Origin: Roseibacillus persicicus
GTDB lineage: Bacteria > Verrucomicrobiota > Verrucomicrobiia > Verrucomicrobiales > Akkermansiaceae
Direction: 5' to 3'
NCBI RefSeq assembly: GCF_014651675.1
Contig: NZ_BMXI01000013.1
Coordinates: 1 to 64,000 of the forward strand
DNA: 64,000 nt
This document shows, in pieces, positions 44,760 to 53,726 of the stretch; position 1 is the stretch's first letter; each line of letters begins with the position of its first letter. Position numbers and translations under genes: made by a program. Below the pieces are notes generated by a model that was given only the letters and a program-made list of their open reading frames with translations, searched no databases and was not told where the DNA came from.

Positions 44760-45626
44760 TTACCATTTGAGGTCGATGACGAGCTCGTCTGCTTGCGTGC
44801 TTTGGACAGTGTTCTGATCGTTCGGCGCGGGCTCAAGTTTGTTGGCGGACTCGGTCTTGAAGTGACGCTCCAAGCTGTCGCCATCGGGACTGACCACGAT
44901 GCGTTCAGCAATGGTGGCCCCGTTCCATTGATAGCGGAAAGTGGGGATGCCGGAGGAGTCGAGGGTGTAGCCCAGGAATTTGGGTTCGGATTCTTGTTCG
45001 GTTCCGGAGACGGTGAAAGGAGGCTCCTCTTCGCGGTAGATGACTTCCCCTTTCAGGTTCACCTTGGCGTTCCCATTGCTTTGCCAATAATACCAACCGA
45101 CGAGAAAGTCCGGATTCTTCCAAACATAGCGGAGACGGCATTGAGCGGTGTCGTAGCAAAAGTTGAGGTCGTCATTCCCGCCAGGCAAGGCCACCGCGAT
45201 GGAAGCGGGGGAGGAATCCGGCATGAAAAAGCGTTGCACGATAGGGCGCGTCGCGATTGATGGGTAGAAGTCGTACTTCTTCCCTTTCGGCACGGCTTTT
45301 TCCTTCTTCCCTTCAGTCGCCTTCAGGAGATAGGCGTGCACGGCCTTGAGGTTTTCGTCACCGACGTGCGACATGGCGGGCATCTCGACAGCGTTCGGGC
45401 GCTTCTTTCCCGGTTCGTTGCACCACTTGAGAAAGCCTGGCAGGTCCTCGCGATAGAGGCCGGCAATCTCAATCATGGAGGGGCCGACCAGCATTTGATC
45501 CGGCTGGTGGCAGGCCGAGCAATGGGTTTGGAACTGTTCCTGGCCTGTGGAAAGAAGATCCTCCCCGGTCAAGGGCTGGCAGAATAGGGCGAGGGCGAAA
45601 AGAGGTGGGTAGGATTTCAGGCTCAT
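44760..45626 (-). CDS. c-type cytochrome with a PVC C-terminal domain
   Basis: The 288-residue exported protein (signal KSYPPLFALALFCQPLTG) has one class I cytochrome c domain with the haem site CSACH near 36-40 and a Met ligand in EMPAMSHVG. A C-terminal domain of about 165 residues has no recognised catalytic motif (ATRPIVQRFFMPDSSPASIAVALPGG). Cytochrome c genes adjacent to propeller genes are common in Planctomycetes and Verrucomicrobia, where the pair is thought to oxidise sugars. It is the first gene of a two-gene unit with the propeller gene downstream. Confidence 0.87.
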   Translation of the reverse strand: MSLKSYPPLFALALFCQPLTGEDLLSTGQEQFQTHCSACHQPDQMLVGPSMIEIAGLYREDLPGFLKWCNEPGKKRPNAVEMPAMSHVGDENLKAVHAYLLKATEGKKEKAVPKGKKYDFYPSIATRPIVQRFFMPDSSPASIAVALPGGNDDLNFCYDTAQCRLRYVWKNPDFLVGWYYWQSNGNAKVNLKGEVIYREEEPPFTVSGTEQESEPKFLGYTLDSSGIPTFRYQWNGATIAERIVVSPDGDSLERHFKTESANKLEPAPNDQNTVQSTQADELVIDLKW

Positions 45627-45658
45627 GCGGTTTGCAAGAGAACACGTCCGGCCCCCTC

Positions 45659-46522
45659 TTATTCTTGCACAAATGATTGTGTCAACAATTGGGACAATCG
45701 CTCGGGATCGGTCGCGGAAGTCTTGGCGACGAAGCCACGGTTGTGCGCGAAGTGCACGTCTTCCTCTTCTCCAATGCGGGTAAAGTCGAGTCGGGCGGAA
45801 TCGTTGAAGCGGGAGAGGGCATAGCCAGTTCCACGGCGATCCGGGTAGAGGGTTGCCACCGTGCGGTCGGCGAACTCATGATCCTCGATAAACCGTCCCA
45901 CGCCGAGGGACGGGTCGGTGGGGGCGGGGTCGGTACGGGGGATGAACAAAGCCTTGTGCCCGTCCGGCAAATCCAGCCATTGGCTATGGTGGGCGATGTC
46001 CTCCAGACGTCCGCGCAGTTTGCTGAGATAGGTGAGAGTGTCCTGACCGATATTGTGCATCAGTTCCCACAGGAGATCGCCGGGATGGAGCAATTGCTCG
46101 CGGGCAAAGGCACGCAGCACGGTGCCGTCGATGGGTGAGTTCAGCTTGGCCAAGCTCTCGCGCGAGACTCCCAGCCACTTGGCAGTCTCGACAGGGCCGC
46201 GGGTGTCGAAGTGTTCGGCCGGTTCCAACCAATCGCAAAACTTCCGGGCATCATCGTAAAGGTCGAGATACTGCAGGACTAGCGAGAGCGCGCAGATGGG
46301 AGGGTGGTCGGCGGGGAACTGATGGTGATCGAAGTTGAGGAGGGCCGGGTCGTGGGAGCCCCCCACATCCACGACAATCGTGTCCGTGTGGGCCAAATCG
46401 GATTGGGTGGGTTCGCGACGGGCAATGGGGACCGCGTATTGGGTGATGAGGAAGGCACAGGCGAGAAACTCGTCTTTGTGGGCCGCACCCGGATGGGTCA
46501 CGATCAGGCTGGGAGTGGACAT
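45659..46522 (-). CDS. MYG1-family (UPF0160) phosphoesterase-like protein
   Basis: The 287-residue cytosolic protein carries the MYG1 N-terminal signature THPGAAHKDEFLACAFL and the DHH-like metal motif IVVDVGGSHDP with LNFDHHQFPADHP. Its C-terminal part ends with the histidine-containing VHFAHNRGFVAKT. Eukaryotic MYG1 is a 3'-5' RNA exonuclease of mitochondria and nucleolus. Bacterial homologues are little studied, and the substrate here is unknown. ATG 46522 (MSTPSLI) is preferred over an upstream TTG at 46540. It sits between the cytochrome gene and a membrane coiled-coil gene on the same strand. Confidence 0.85.
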   Translation of the reverse strand: MSTPSLIVTHPGAAHKDEFLACAFLITQYAVPIARREPTQSDLAHTDTIVVDVGGSHDPALLNFDHHQFPADHPPICALSLVLQYLDLYDDARKFCDWLEPAEHFDTRGPVETAKWLGVSRESLAKLNSPIDGTVLRAFAREQLLHPGDLLWELMHNIGQDTLTYLSKLRGRLEDIAHHSQWLDLPDGHKALFIPRTDPAPTDPSLGVGRFIEDHEFADRTVATLYPDRRGTGYALSRFNDSARLDFTRIGEEEDVHFAHNRGFVAKTSATDPERLSQLLTQSFVQE

Positions 46523-46633
46523 GGTGGAGATAGGAATCAAGGTTGTAGAGAGCGGAGAACCTTTCCGGGGAAAGGCTCCGTCGTCGGTTGGGGGCTCGGT
46601 TCCGCAGCGCTGCGGATGTTCCGGCCCGAGGGG

Positions 46634-47338
46634 TTAGTCCAGCTGGCCGTCGTAGGCTGGCGGGATAATGAGCTCGTCCCCTGGCACGATCTCCGGTGCG
46701 CCAGTGGCAAGATTGGATTTCAGGTCGGCGATGTATTGCGAGCCAACCTGGCTGCTTACGACGAAGGTGCACAGGATGCCATCGTTGCGGCGCACGGCGA
46801 GCTCGTCGCCGACATTGAAGTTGGCGCGGGCGGCCGGATCGAGGGAGATAGTCCAGTATTCCGGATCCCAACCTTGCACGGTGGCTTGCAGGAGGGCGTT
46901 GCGGATCATGCGGGCCCGTCGTTCGGCATAGGGGTCGGCTTCTTCCGCGAGTTCTTCCTCGAGTTCTTCCTCGAGAAGTTCGTCTTCCACCTCGTCAAGT
47001 TCAGTCAACACCATCTCTTCTGCGGCGGGACGGGCGTTTTCCATATCGACGCGCATTCTGCTCATTTCCTCCTGGATGGAGGCCAGAGTCTTGGCAGTGT
47101 CGTCGCTTTTCACCTCCACGGGGGCAGGTTGGTAGGGTGAAGTGGTGAAAATGAGGCTGGAAGGCGCCTTCTGCTTCAGCTGGGCCTGCTCGGCTTCCAG
47201 GCGCTCGACCTCACGCATGAGGGCCGCAATTTGTCCGGGATCCTCATTTTTCCCTTGATTCATCTTGGTTATCGAGAAAAGCAGAGCCACCACCAGCAGG
47301 AAGCCGGTCGAGCCAAGTAGGATGTTCGTCGAATTCAT
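46634..47338 (-). CDS. membrane-anchored coiled-coil protein, unknown
   Basis: The 234-residue protein has an N-terminal membrane helix (ILLGSTGFLLVVALLFSIT), a coiled-coil stretch (IAALMREVERLEAEQAQLKQ), and an acidic low-complexity region (TELDEVEDELLEEELEEE). A C-terminal beta-domain of about 80 residues follows with FNVGDELAVRRNDGILCTFVVSS and the closing VPGDELIIPP. That domain resembles the small SH3-like domains seen in envelope proteins of this phylum. No function is known. Confidence 0.75.
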   Translation of the reverse strand: MNSTNILLGSTGFLLVVALLFSITKMNQGKNEDPGQIAALMREVERLEAEQAQLKQKAPSSLIFTTSPYQPAPVEVKSDDTAKTLASIQEEMSRMRVDMENARPAAEEMVLTELDEVEDELLEEELEEELAEEADPYAERRARMIRNALLQATVQGWDPEYWTISLDPAARANFNVGDELAVRRNDGILCTFVVSSQVGSQYIADLKSNLATGAPEIVPGDELIIPPAYDGQLD

Positions 47339-47457
47339 CCGCTACTCATGAGTGAAAAGAGGCAAAATTTCAAATTTCAAATTACCTATTTTCAACGGGG
47401 AACATTGGACGCACTTTTGGAACTTCGAAAAAGAAATCGACTCTTAAACGTCTTTTT

Positions 47458-47467
47458 CCCATATGGG
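47458..47467. promoter_or_regulatory. perfect 10-base palindrome upstream of the LacI-family gene
   Basis: CCCATATGGG lies 53 bases before the start of the regulator gene in a 182-base gap. It could be an autoregulatory site, but it differs from the TGCATRAARTTRCA sites of the locus, and a 10-base palindrome can occur by chance. Confidence 0.3.
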
Positions 47468-47520
47468 TTATCGTTTGTGTCCGTTGTAAGCGTGAAATCA
47501 AGTCAAGTGGATCGAGAATA

Positions 47521-48582
47521 ATGATAGAAGTTAATCAACAAGCCATTGCTGATCGATTGGGAATATCGCGAGCTACTGTCTCCAGATGTTTTACAAATCA
47601 CGCGGGTATTAGTCCGGTGACTCGGGCCAAAGTCTTTCAGGTCGCGGCCGAGATTGGATATACCCATATGGAAACGCGCGTGCCTTCGTCGAAGAAGAAA
47701 GCCAAGCGCAAGACCAACTTTAGCGTGCTCATCTGCAGTGATACGGAAGAGTATTTCCGTGGTGGATACCAGAGCCCCGGGGAGCAGATTTTGGCCGGAG
47801 TTTCGGAGTTTGCGCAGACTCACGACATTCGGGTCGATGTGAATTTGATTCCGCCCGAGGTGACGAGCTTGGACGATCCGGCTTTTCAAAAAATTGAAGG
47901 TCTGATGAAGCGTCAGGCCAGCGGGGTATTACTAATTTACCCATTTCCCGCCACCGTAATTGATGAATTGGCCCTGCGGTTTCCACTCGTCTCTTTGGTT
48001 GATCAGTTGGAGCACAGTTCTATCGATTGTGTGGATGTGGATCATTACAATGGAATCTCGACGGCAGTGGATCATCTTCTCGAAGCGGGCCATCGTCGTA
48101 TAGGATTCTATACCAAAGAGTATCCAGTGGCAGCGAGTTGGTCCTTCCGCCGCTATAGTGCTTTTGTCGAGAAAATGGCCCGGTTGAAGATTGAGGTGCC
48201 TCCCCAGGATGTTATTGGGATGTTCCCTCGCGCGACGATGGAGCTGGAAGAGAGTTTGGAGGAAGTGGCCAAGCGCACACGCGATGGAGTGACCGCCTGG
48301 ATTTGCGTGGCGGACCACCAGGCCTACGATGTGGTAGCGGGCTTGCAGGCCCGTGGCTTCTCGGTGCCAGAGGATGTGTCGGTTACGGGGTTCGATGGAA
48401 TTGAAGGCCCGGGCCAGAATCTGGCACTGACGACGATTCAGATTCCGTTCCGCGAGATCGGCAATACGGGGGCCGAGCGTTTGGCCGCCCGGCTGCGCCG
48501 TCGTTTCCATGGCAAACAGCACGTCTACATTTCCGGCCAGCTGAAGTCCGGCAAGACAGTCGCTCCACCTCGCGAGGGGTAG
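47521..48582 (+). CDS. LacI-family transcription regulator of the glucan locus
   Basis: The 353-residue regulator has an N-terminal helix-turn-helix (QQAIADRLGISRATVSRCFTNH, about 6-27) and a periplasmic-binding-protein-like effector domain from about 65 (FSVLICSDTEEY, SGVLLIYPFP, DCVDVDHYNG, TAWICVADHQAYDVVAGL, VTGFDGIEGP). The usual hinge segment with the Pro-Asn and Ala-Arg-x-Leu pattern is replaced by a very basic stretch (RVPSSKKKAKRK). It is therefore an atypical member that may contact DNA differently. It stands at the left end of the glucan locus, convergent with the symporter gene, and is the best candidate to bind the five TGCATRAARTTRCA sites. Confidence 0.88.
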   Translation: MIEVNQQAIADRLGISRATVSRCFTNHAGISPVTRAKVFQVAAEIGYTHMETRVPSSKKKAKRKTNFSVLICSDTEEYFRGGYQSPGEQILAGVSEFAQTHDIRVDVNLIPPEVTSLDDPAFQKIEGLMKRQASGVLLIYPFPATVIDELALRFPLVSLVDQLEHSSIDCVDVDHYNGISTAVDHLLEAGHRRIGFYTKEYPVAASWSFRRYSAFVEKMARLKIEVPPQDVIGMFPRATMELEESLEEVAKRTRDGVTAWICVADHQAYDVVAGLQARGFSVPEDVSVTGFDGIEGPGQNLALTTIQIPFREIGNTGAERLAARLRRRFHGKQHVYISGQLKSGKTVAPPREG

Positions 48583-48613
48583 AGTTCGACGCGGTCATAG
48601 TCGCCGGTGCGGA

Positions 48614-49999
48614 TTACTCCGCGCTGGATGATTTTCGCTGTTCGGCGAGTTCCCGCTCGACCACGACCATCTGTTCTTCAGTCAGTTTATACCAAATCAG
48701 CACGATCCCGTTGGCGATGGCCAATGATCCGGGAAGGACGGTTGCAATGACGCGGAAGCTGGAGAGCACCTCCTCACTGGGCGGTTGATCAGGCACGAAT
48801 CCCACGCCGCCCAGAATCCAGCCGCATAGGCTACCGCCGATGGTGATGCCCAGTTTCTGGGAGAACATGGCGGCTGAAAAGGCGAGCCCGGTCACGCGCC
48901 GCCCGGACTTCCATTCTCCGTAGTCAGCGACATCGGTGTAGATGGACCAGACGAGGGCGGGGGTCGGGCCAGCGAGGAAGTTCCCGATAATATTCAAGAC
49001 AACCAGGGTCATGTATCCATCCCTGGGAATGAGGAAAAGGCCAACAACGAGAACTCCGTTGATTAGGGTGAGGGCCATCAGGCTATTGCGCTTGCCGAAT
49101 CGCCTGGTGAGCATTCCGGTAAAGAACACGCCTGCAATGAAGGCGATGGAACCGGTGGTCTGGACAAAGCTGATTTTATCGAGGAAAAGGAAGAACTTTT
49201 CGTCCCCCACCCCGAAGTAATATTTGAGGTATTGGGGGGTGATGGTCCAACGCACTGCAGCGCTGGAAAGGGTGAGGATTGCCGCCACCACCATGATGAT
49301 CCATGGGGTGTTCCGAAAGAGGGAGCCGAGATCCCCTCGCAGGTCGTTGTTCTTGCGGACCTGGGGTTTGATCCGCTCGCGGGTGGTTGCAAAGGTGGCG
49401 AGAAACATCAGGGTTGCCACCACGGCCAGCAATCCCATCGCACGGGGGAAGCCGACACCTTTATCACCTCCACCCAAAGCCATCACCATGGGGAGGAAGG
49501 TCATGGAGATGATGAGCTGGCCGGAGAATGCACCTACGAAGCGGTAGGTGGAAAGAGAGGTCCTCTCGCTGGAGGACGAGGTCATGACGCCCATCAACGC
49601 GGAATAGGGGACGTTGATGGCGGTGTAAGCCGACATCAGCGCGATGTAGGTGATGTAGGCGTAGATGAGCTTGCCGCCCTCACTGAACTGCGGGTTGGCA
49701 AAGGTCAGGTAGCCACAGATGCCGAAGGGGATGGCGAGCCACAAAAGGTAGGGCCGGTAGGTGCCATGCCGGGTGCGCGTGCGGTCGGCCAGGGCACCCA
49801 TCAGGGGATCGCTGATGGCATCCCAGAAGCGGGGAAGCAGGAGAAGTGTGCCCACGGTGGTGGGGTGGATTTTGCAAATCTCGGTATAGTAGAAAAAAAT
49901 CCACGCGTTGACGCCAAAGAAGAAGATATTCGAGGCGGTATCGCCGAGGCCGTAGCCGATCTTTTCCTGAACTGGCAGTCGGTGGGGTTTGGTGGACAT
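48614..49999 (-). CDS. GPH-family sugar:cation symporter (MFS)
   Basis: The 461-residue inner-membrane protein has 12 helices and the glycoside-pentoside-hexuronide family pattern: EKIGYGLGDTASNIFF at the N-terminus, the loop DPLMGALADRTRTRHGTYRPY after helix 2 and NVPYSALMGVMTSSSSERTSLS. Such symporters import glycosides or oligosaccharides with Na+ or H+. It is 27 bases downstream of the phosphorylase gene, so the two are one unit: import of short glucans followed by cytosolic phosphorolysis. The substrate beta-1,3-oligoglucoside is inferred from the GH81 gene nearby. Confidence 0.9.
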   Translation of the reverse strand: MSTKPHRLPVQEKIGYGLGDTASNIFFFGVNAWIFFYYTEICKIHPTTVGTLLLLPRFWDAISDPLMGALADRTRTRHGTYRPYLLWLAIPFGICGYLTFANPQFSEGGKLIYAYITYIALMSAYTAINVPYSALMGVMTSSSSERTSLSTYRFVGAFSGQLIISMTFLPMVMALGGGDKGVGFPRAMGLLAVVATLMFLATFATTRERIKPQVRKNNDLRGDLGSLFRNTPWIIMVVAAILTLSSAAVRWTITPQYLKYYFGVGDEKFFLFLDKISFVQTTGSIAFIAGVFFTGMLTRRFGKRNSLMALTLINGVLVVGLFLIPRDGYMTLVVLNIIGNFLAGPTPALVWSIYTDVADYGEWKSGRRVTGLAFSAAMFSQKLGITIGGSLCGWILGGVGFVPDQPPSEEVLSSFRVIATVLPGSLAIANGIVLIWYKLTEEQMVVVERELAEQRKSSSAE

Positions 50000-50026
50000 G
50001 GGGTTTTTCTAAGGGAAGAGGGAGAC

Positions 50027-53000
50027 TCAGGAGACGAGCCACTCCGCGGGGAGATGGACTTCGACCCTGTCGATTCGGCCGGTTTGCCGCGTGAGTTCAC
50101 GAGTGAGCTCCTGATCAAGAATGGCATCTGGCAGCTGGAGTTCGCAACCGTCTTTGAGGTGAACTACGGCATGGGACCGATTGAGGTCCTCACGGCGGTG
50201 ATAGACGATCGTGGTTTGGGCCAGGGTGAAGGAGAGGGTGTCCGCGGGAAGCTCGTCGTGGCTGGGGCCGGATGGTAACCCGGCGAACTCGGCAGCCCGC
50301 AACAGGTGGGGCCGGAAGTGCAAGCATCCTTCCTTGAAGTTGACCCCTAGTTCGCCAAAGCGCGCGAGGATACCCTCCTTCACCTGACCTGTTAGGCCAG
50401 GCTGTTGTGCTCCGGCGTGACCCGGGCTGTGCGAGTAGGGTTCCGAGGGGAAGGCTCCATATCCTTCGGCGGATTGGCGGAAGCCCAGACCGCTTTGGAT
50501 TTGGTAGTAGCTCTGGGTCAGGCGGGCGCGGAGGTCGTCTTCGACTTCCTCTTGGGCAGCCTTTAGCGCGGTTTCCTGCGCTGCGACCATTAACTTGGAG
50601 ACCATGTGCCAATAGACGCATCCCAATCCCTCGTAGCCAAACATTCTGCCGCTTCGACCGGTAAAGGAGCGATGGTTGAAAGTCTCTTCATAGAGTTCCT
50701 CCACCTTGGAGCGATCGGCGGAGACGAGAGGGGCGAACTCGTCGTCCTTTTCCAAATTCTTGAACACCTTGGCCAAGGCATAGCCATTGGTGAGGGAGTC
50801 GTGGAATCGAAAGCCGCACACGGGGTCGGGGACGAGCAGTCGGAAGTCCTGGGCATGGAGCATTCGGGCAAGCAAAGGAATCGCCAGCGCCTTTTGTGGG
50901 GAGACTTGGTTGCATTCCAAAAAGCTGGGAATCTCGGCATCGGGATAGAGTAGATAAGTCGGGTGGCGCTGCGAGCGGAGAGCGCTCTCGGGCAGAAGTT
51001 CGAGGAGAGTCAGGGATTCTGACGGGCTCAAGAGCCCCGAGCTAAGGATCGCGACTTGTCCTTCCAACATGACCGAGAGCCGCTCGATGGTGAAGGCGTC
51101 TTGATCGCGTGCAATGGCCAGGATGTTGTAGGAGTGCCAGAGTCCATCCGCCCGGCGGTTCTGCATCAGCGTGCTACGGAGTGCTGAGAGAGCGTTGGCG
51201 AGGAAGTCGAGGACGTCCTGACAGGGGACCGTGGCGGGCTTCCCGGGGCCGTCCTGATAGACCGTGGTCCGGTACTTCTCTACCGAAAGTCCTGAGGTCT
51301 TGGCGAGTGCGAAGCGCTCCTCTGGATTGAGTGCTTCGGCTTGTTTCCAACGTTCGTTAGAAAAGTGGTCCGACAATTCTGCGATGAATTCGGTAAGTGC
51401 TGGTGTCAGGGAAAGTGAGTTGCTGTCGTGCTTCTGGACCTTGCGACGGAGAAAGGACAGGTAGCGGTAGAGGTAGCTGGCGGTGACCATGGAAAGTCCG
51501 CAGCCAGCGAGTGCATTGTTGGCATCGTTCCACTCGGGACGCTGGGTATTCATCCAGATCCCACCTCCCGGAATGAGGTTGGCGAGCTTGACGGCAGCAG
51601 GGAGAAGAAGTTTCTCAGCAAGAGTGACTTTGATAATGTTCCCCGATTGATCGCGCAGAAGAAGTCCGTCCGCCCCGACCTCTGCCTTGCGGCTCATGAG
51701 GGTGTCGTGGCGTTCCCGATCGAATTCCACGGTATCGCGGGGATCAGCGAGAGTGTCTTCCCAGCCTTTGAGTCGATAGGGGACATCGGTATAGACGTAG
51801 CCGCTGTGGTTCAGGCGACTGGCGATGGCATTGGGGTGAATCTTGACGTCCAGCTCGAGGAGTTTCAGGAGGTAGACGATCTGGTGGTCGCCCCAGTAGC
51901 CGATGGAGGCCCAGGGGTCGTCTTTGTCGGGGGCCTCCCAGTCGATCCCTTCGGAGGTGACCCGATAGGGATTGTTGCCATCAATGGTTGAGGCGTTGAG
52001 AAACTTGGAGATAAAGCTGCCGACGAAGTCGGGGTAGCTGAGCGCGAGGGCTTCCCAGTTCTGAAAAATATCGCGCCAGTTGCCTTCGTAGTGGTGGACG
52101 GGATGACCCGCCTCGTCTTCGACCCGGATGAAAAAGCGGTTCCAAGGACGGCTGGGGTCTCCATGGCGACGGCTGACGATGAGGGGGAGATACTCTTCTG
52201 TTAGACGAAGGAGGTCGCTGTTGTCCTGTGTTTTGACTTTCTCTAACAGTTCCCGCCGACTGAGGTCTTCGGGCAGGCTCTGGAGGAAACGTTCGAACTG
52301 ATTGCAAAGCGGGCGATTGTGAATCGTCAGGTGGGTAATGAATTGGTCACGGCGGAAGTGGTAGCCGTTTTCAGGAACACCGCCCCGCATGATATTACTG
52401 AGGGCATTGTGATAGTGATAAAGGGCGGTATCACGATCCGCGGTGTGCTGGAAGCCGTCTGCGGATGCCACCAATTGGCGGAGTTGCTCCCGTCCTTTGG
52501 CCACATCGGCCATCACTTCATCGACCAACTGGGCCGGGTTGGCAAGTTGAAGCTTCAGCTCCGCAACTTCGCTCTGGCTTTGTTCGATCTCCGCAACCAT
52601 CAGCCATTCGATCGATTCTCCGGGCGCGAGGGTGAGCTCGCGGGCTGGGAAGAATGCGCCCCGTTTGGCCCGGATGTTTTTGGGTGCAACCGGATTGTTT
52701 CCCCTGAGGAAGTCTTCCGCATCGCGTCGGGCCGTATAGACGGTTCCATCATCCAGACCGTGGTGCCAGACGGTCGTTGCACGCATGTTTTCCAAAGGGA
52801 TTGGCTCGTCGGTGATTCCCGCAGCCAGGCGATGCACCATCAGGGTGTTGCCGCACTCCAGTTCGCTGACTTTGTATGCATCGGCCAGGCAGCTGTATTC
52901 CTGCTGCATTCGGGTGCCCACGCCCGCGGGCAAGAGATTTTGCAAACCATCCACGAGGCGCAGTGAGCGGCTTTCACTGCCGTCATTGCTAAGCTTTGCC

Positions 53001-53482
53001 CGGCGCACAAAGCCGTATTTCTTTGAGAACTGCCAACGATAGGTAAAGCGCAGTGCCAGCTCCTCGTGGCGCTCGTCGAAGACGACCTCGTCGCCGAGAA
53101 GGCTCTTCATCAGGCGGCGACGAGTGGGGGTGAGAAGGGCGATGGAAGGGCGGAAGGGATTCCACAGAACCCCATCTGAAACGATTGCCGTCCATGGACC
53201 GGTGATGTTCCAGTTGCCCATGATCTTGTCCACGGTTTCGTAGGGAAAGAGGGCGGTCTCGGCCGATTCGCGCCCGGCTGTTAGAGCGCCATCACTGCTG
53301 CAGAACAGCCATTGGTCGCCGGAGCCAACAATGTTGAGAAAGAAGGGTTCGAAGGACTCCATTTCCTCGATGACGACATACTCCTCTCCGGAATCAACCG
53401 TCCAGCGATTCGCAGATTGGAAGCGGGTGCTGGGGGTCGATGGGACTTCAAAGAGTGTCTCTGGTTTTCGAGGCTGAGTCAT
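50027..53482 (-). CDS. large GH94/GH149/GH161-like glycoside phosphorylase
   Basis: The 1151-residue cytosolic protein (no signal peptide with ATG 53482) has an N-terminal beta-sandwich, then an (alpha/alpha)6 barrel. Visible motifs include HHYEGNWRDIFQNWEAL, IGYWGDHQIVYLLKLLE and RPEWNDANNALAG near residue 650. The WND element resembles the catalytic DWND of GH94 phosphorylases. Length and motif layout fit the long beta-1,3-glucan phosphorylase families GH149/GH161 better than the about 800-residue GH94. It would split imported oligoglucosides with phosphate to glucose 1-phosphate. This family choice is inferred from size, motifs and context. An upstream ATG at 53560 lies inside the operator-like region and would add a 26-residue extension, so it was not used. 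Confidence 0.8.
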   Translation of the reverse strand: MTQPRKPETLFEVPSTPSTRFQSANRWTVDSGEEYVVIEEMESFEPFFLNIVGSGDQWLFCSSDGALTAGRESAETALFPYETVDKIMGNWNITGPWTAIVSDGVLWNPFRPSIALLTPTRRRLMKSLLGDEVVFDERHEELALRFTYRWQFSKKYGFVRRAKLSNDGSESRSLRLVDGLQNLLPAGVGTRMQQEYSCLADAYKVSELECGNTLMVHRLAAGITDEPIPLENMRATTVWHHGLDDGTVYTARRDAEDFLRGNNPVAPKNIRAKRGAFFPARELTLAPGESIEWLMVAEIEQSQSEVAELKLQLANPAQLVDEVMADVAKGREQLRQLVASADGFQHTADRDTALYHYHNALSNIMRGGVPENGYHFRRDQFITHLTIHNRPLCNQFERFLQSLPEDLSRRELLEKVKTQDNSDLLRLTEEYLPLIVSRRHGDPSRPWNRFFIRVEDEAGHPVHHYEGNWRDIFQNWEALALSYPDFVGSFISKFLNASTIDGNNPYRVTSEGIDWEAPDKDDPWASIGYWGDHQIVYLLKLLELDVKIHPNAIASRLNHSGYVYTDVPYRLKGWEDTLADPRDTVEFDRERHDTLMSRKAEVGADGLLLRDQSGNIIKVTLAEKLLLPAAVKLANLIPGGGIWMNTQRPEWNDANNALAGCGLSMVTASYLYRYLSFLRRKVQKHDSNSLSLTPALTEFIAELSDHFSNERWKQAEALNPEERFALAKTSGLSVEKYRTTVYQDGPGKPATVPCQDVLDFLANALSALRSTLMQNRRADGLWHSYNILAIARDQDAFTIERLSVMLEGQVAILSSGLLSPSESLTLLELLPESALRSQRHPTYLLYPDAEIPSFLECNQVSPQKALAIPLLARMLHAQDFRLLVPDPVCGFRFHDSLTNGYALAKVFKNLEKDDEFAPLVSADRSKVEELYEETFNHRSFTGRSGRMFGYEGLGCVYWHMVSKLMVAAQETALKAAQEEVEDDLRARLTQSYYQIQSGLGFRQSAEGYGAFPSEPYSHSPGHAGAQQPGLTGQVKEGILARFGELGVNFKEGCLHFRPHLLRAAEFAGLPSGPSHDELPADTLSFTLAQTTIVYHRREDLNRSHAVVHLKDGCELQLPDAILDQELTRELTRQTGRIDRVEVHLPAEWLVS

Positions 53483-53563
53483 TATGGACGGAGAATTCAA
53501 AGTTTTTAGGAGAGTGGAAAGTGAGAGCCAGGATCGGCTAAGGAAGGTGAACTGCAACATGGT

Positions 53564-53577
53564 TGCATGAAATTGCA
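53564..53577 (-). promoter_or_regulatory. operator-like site 1 (phosphorylase promoter)
   Basis: Plus-strand TGCATGAAATTGCA lies 81 bases before the phosphorylase start. On the minus strand a TTGACC hexamer lies 5 bases upstream of the site, the same spacing as at site 5. An overlapping perfect inverted repeat TGCAAC-ATG-GTTGCA (53553-53567) adds a second half-site. Confidence 0.75.
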
Positions 53578-53726
53578 GAACGGGTCAAGTGTACGGTTAC
53601 GAATAAAAAAAGGAAAGAAGAACGGCGCATCTGTTCTTCTCGAGATGAGAAGGCAGAGACGCCGAACTTTTGGATTTCCGGGAAAGGGGCGCGAGTCGGA
53701 GAACTCCAGATCCGGAGGAAGGCGCG

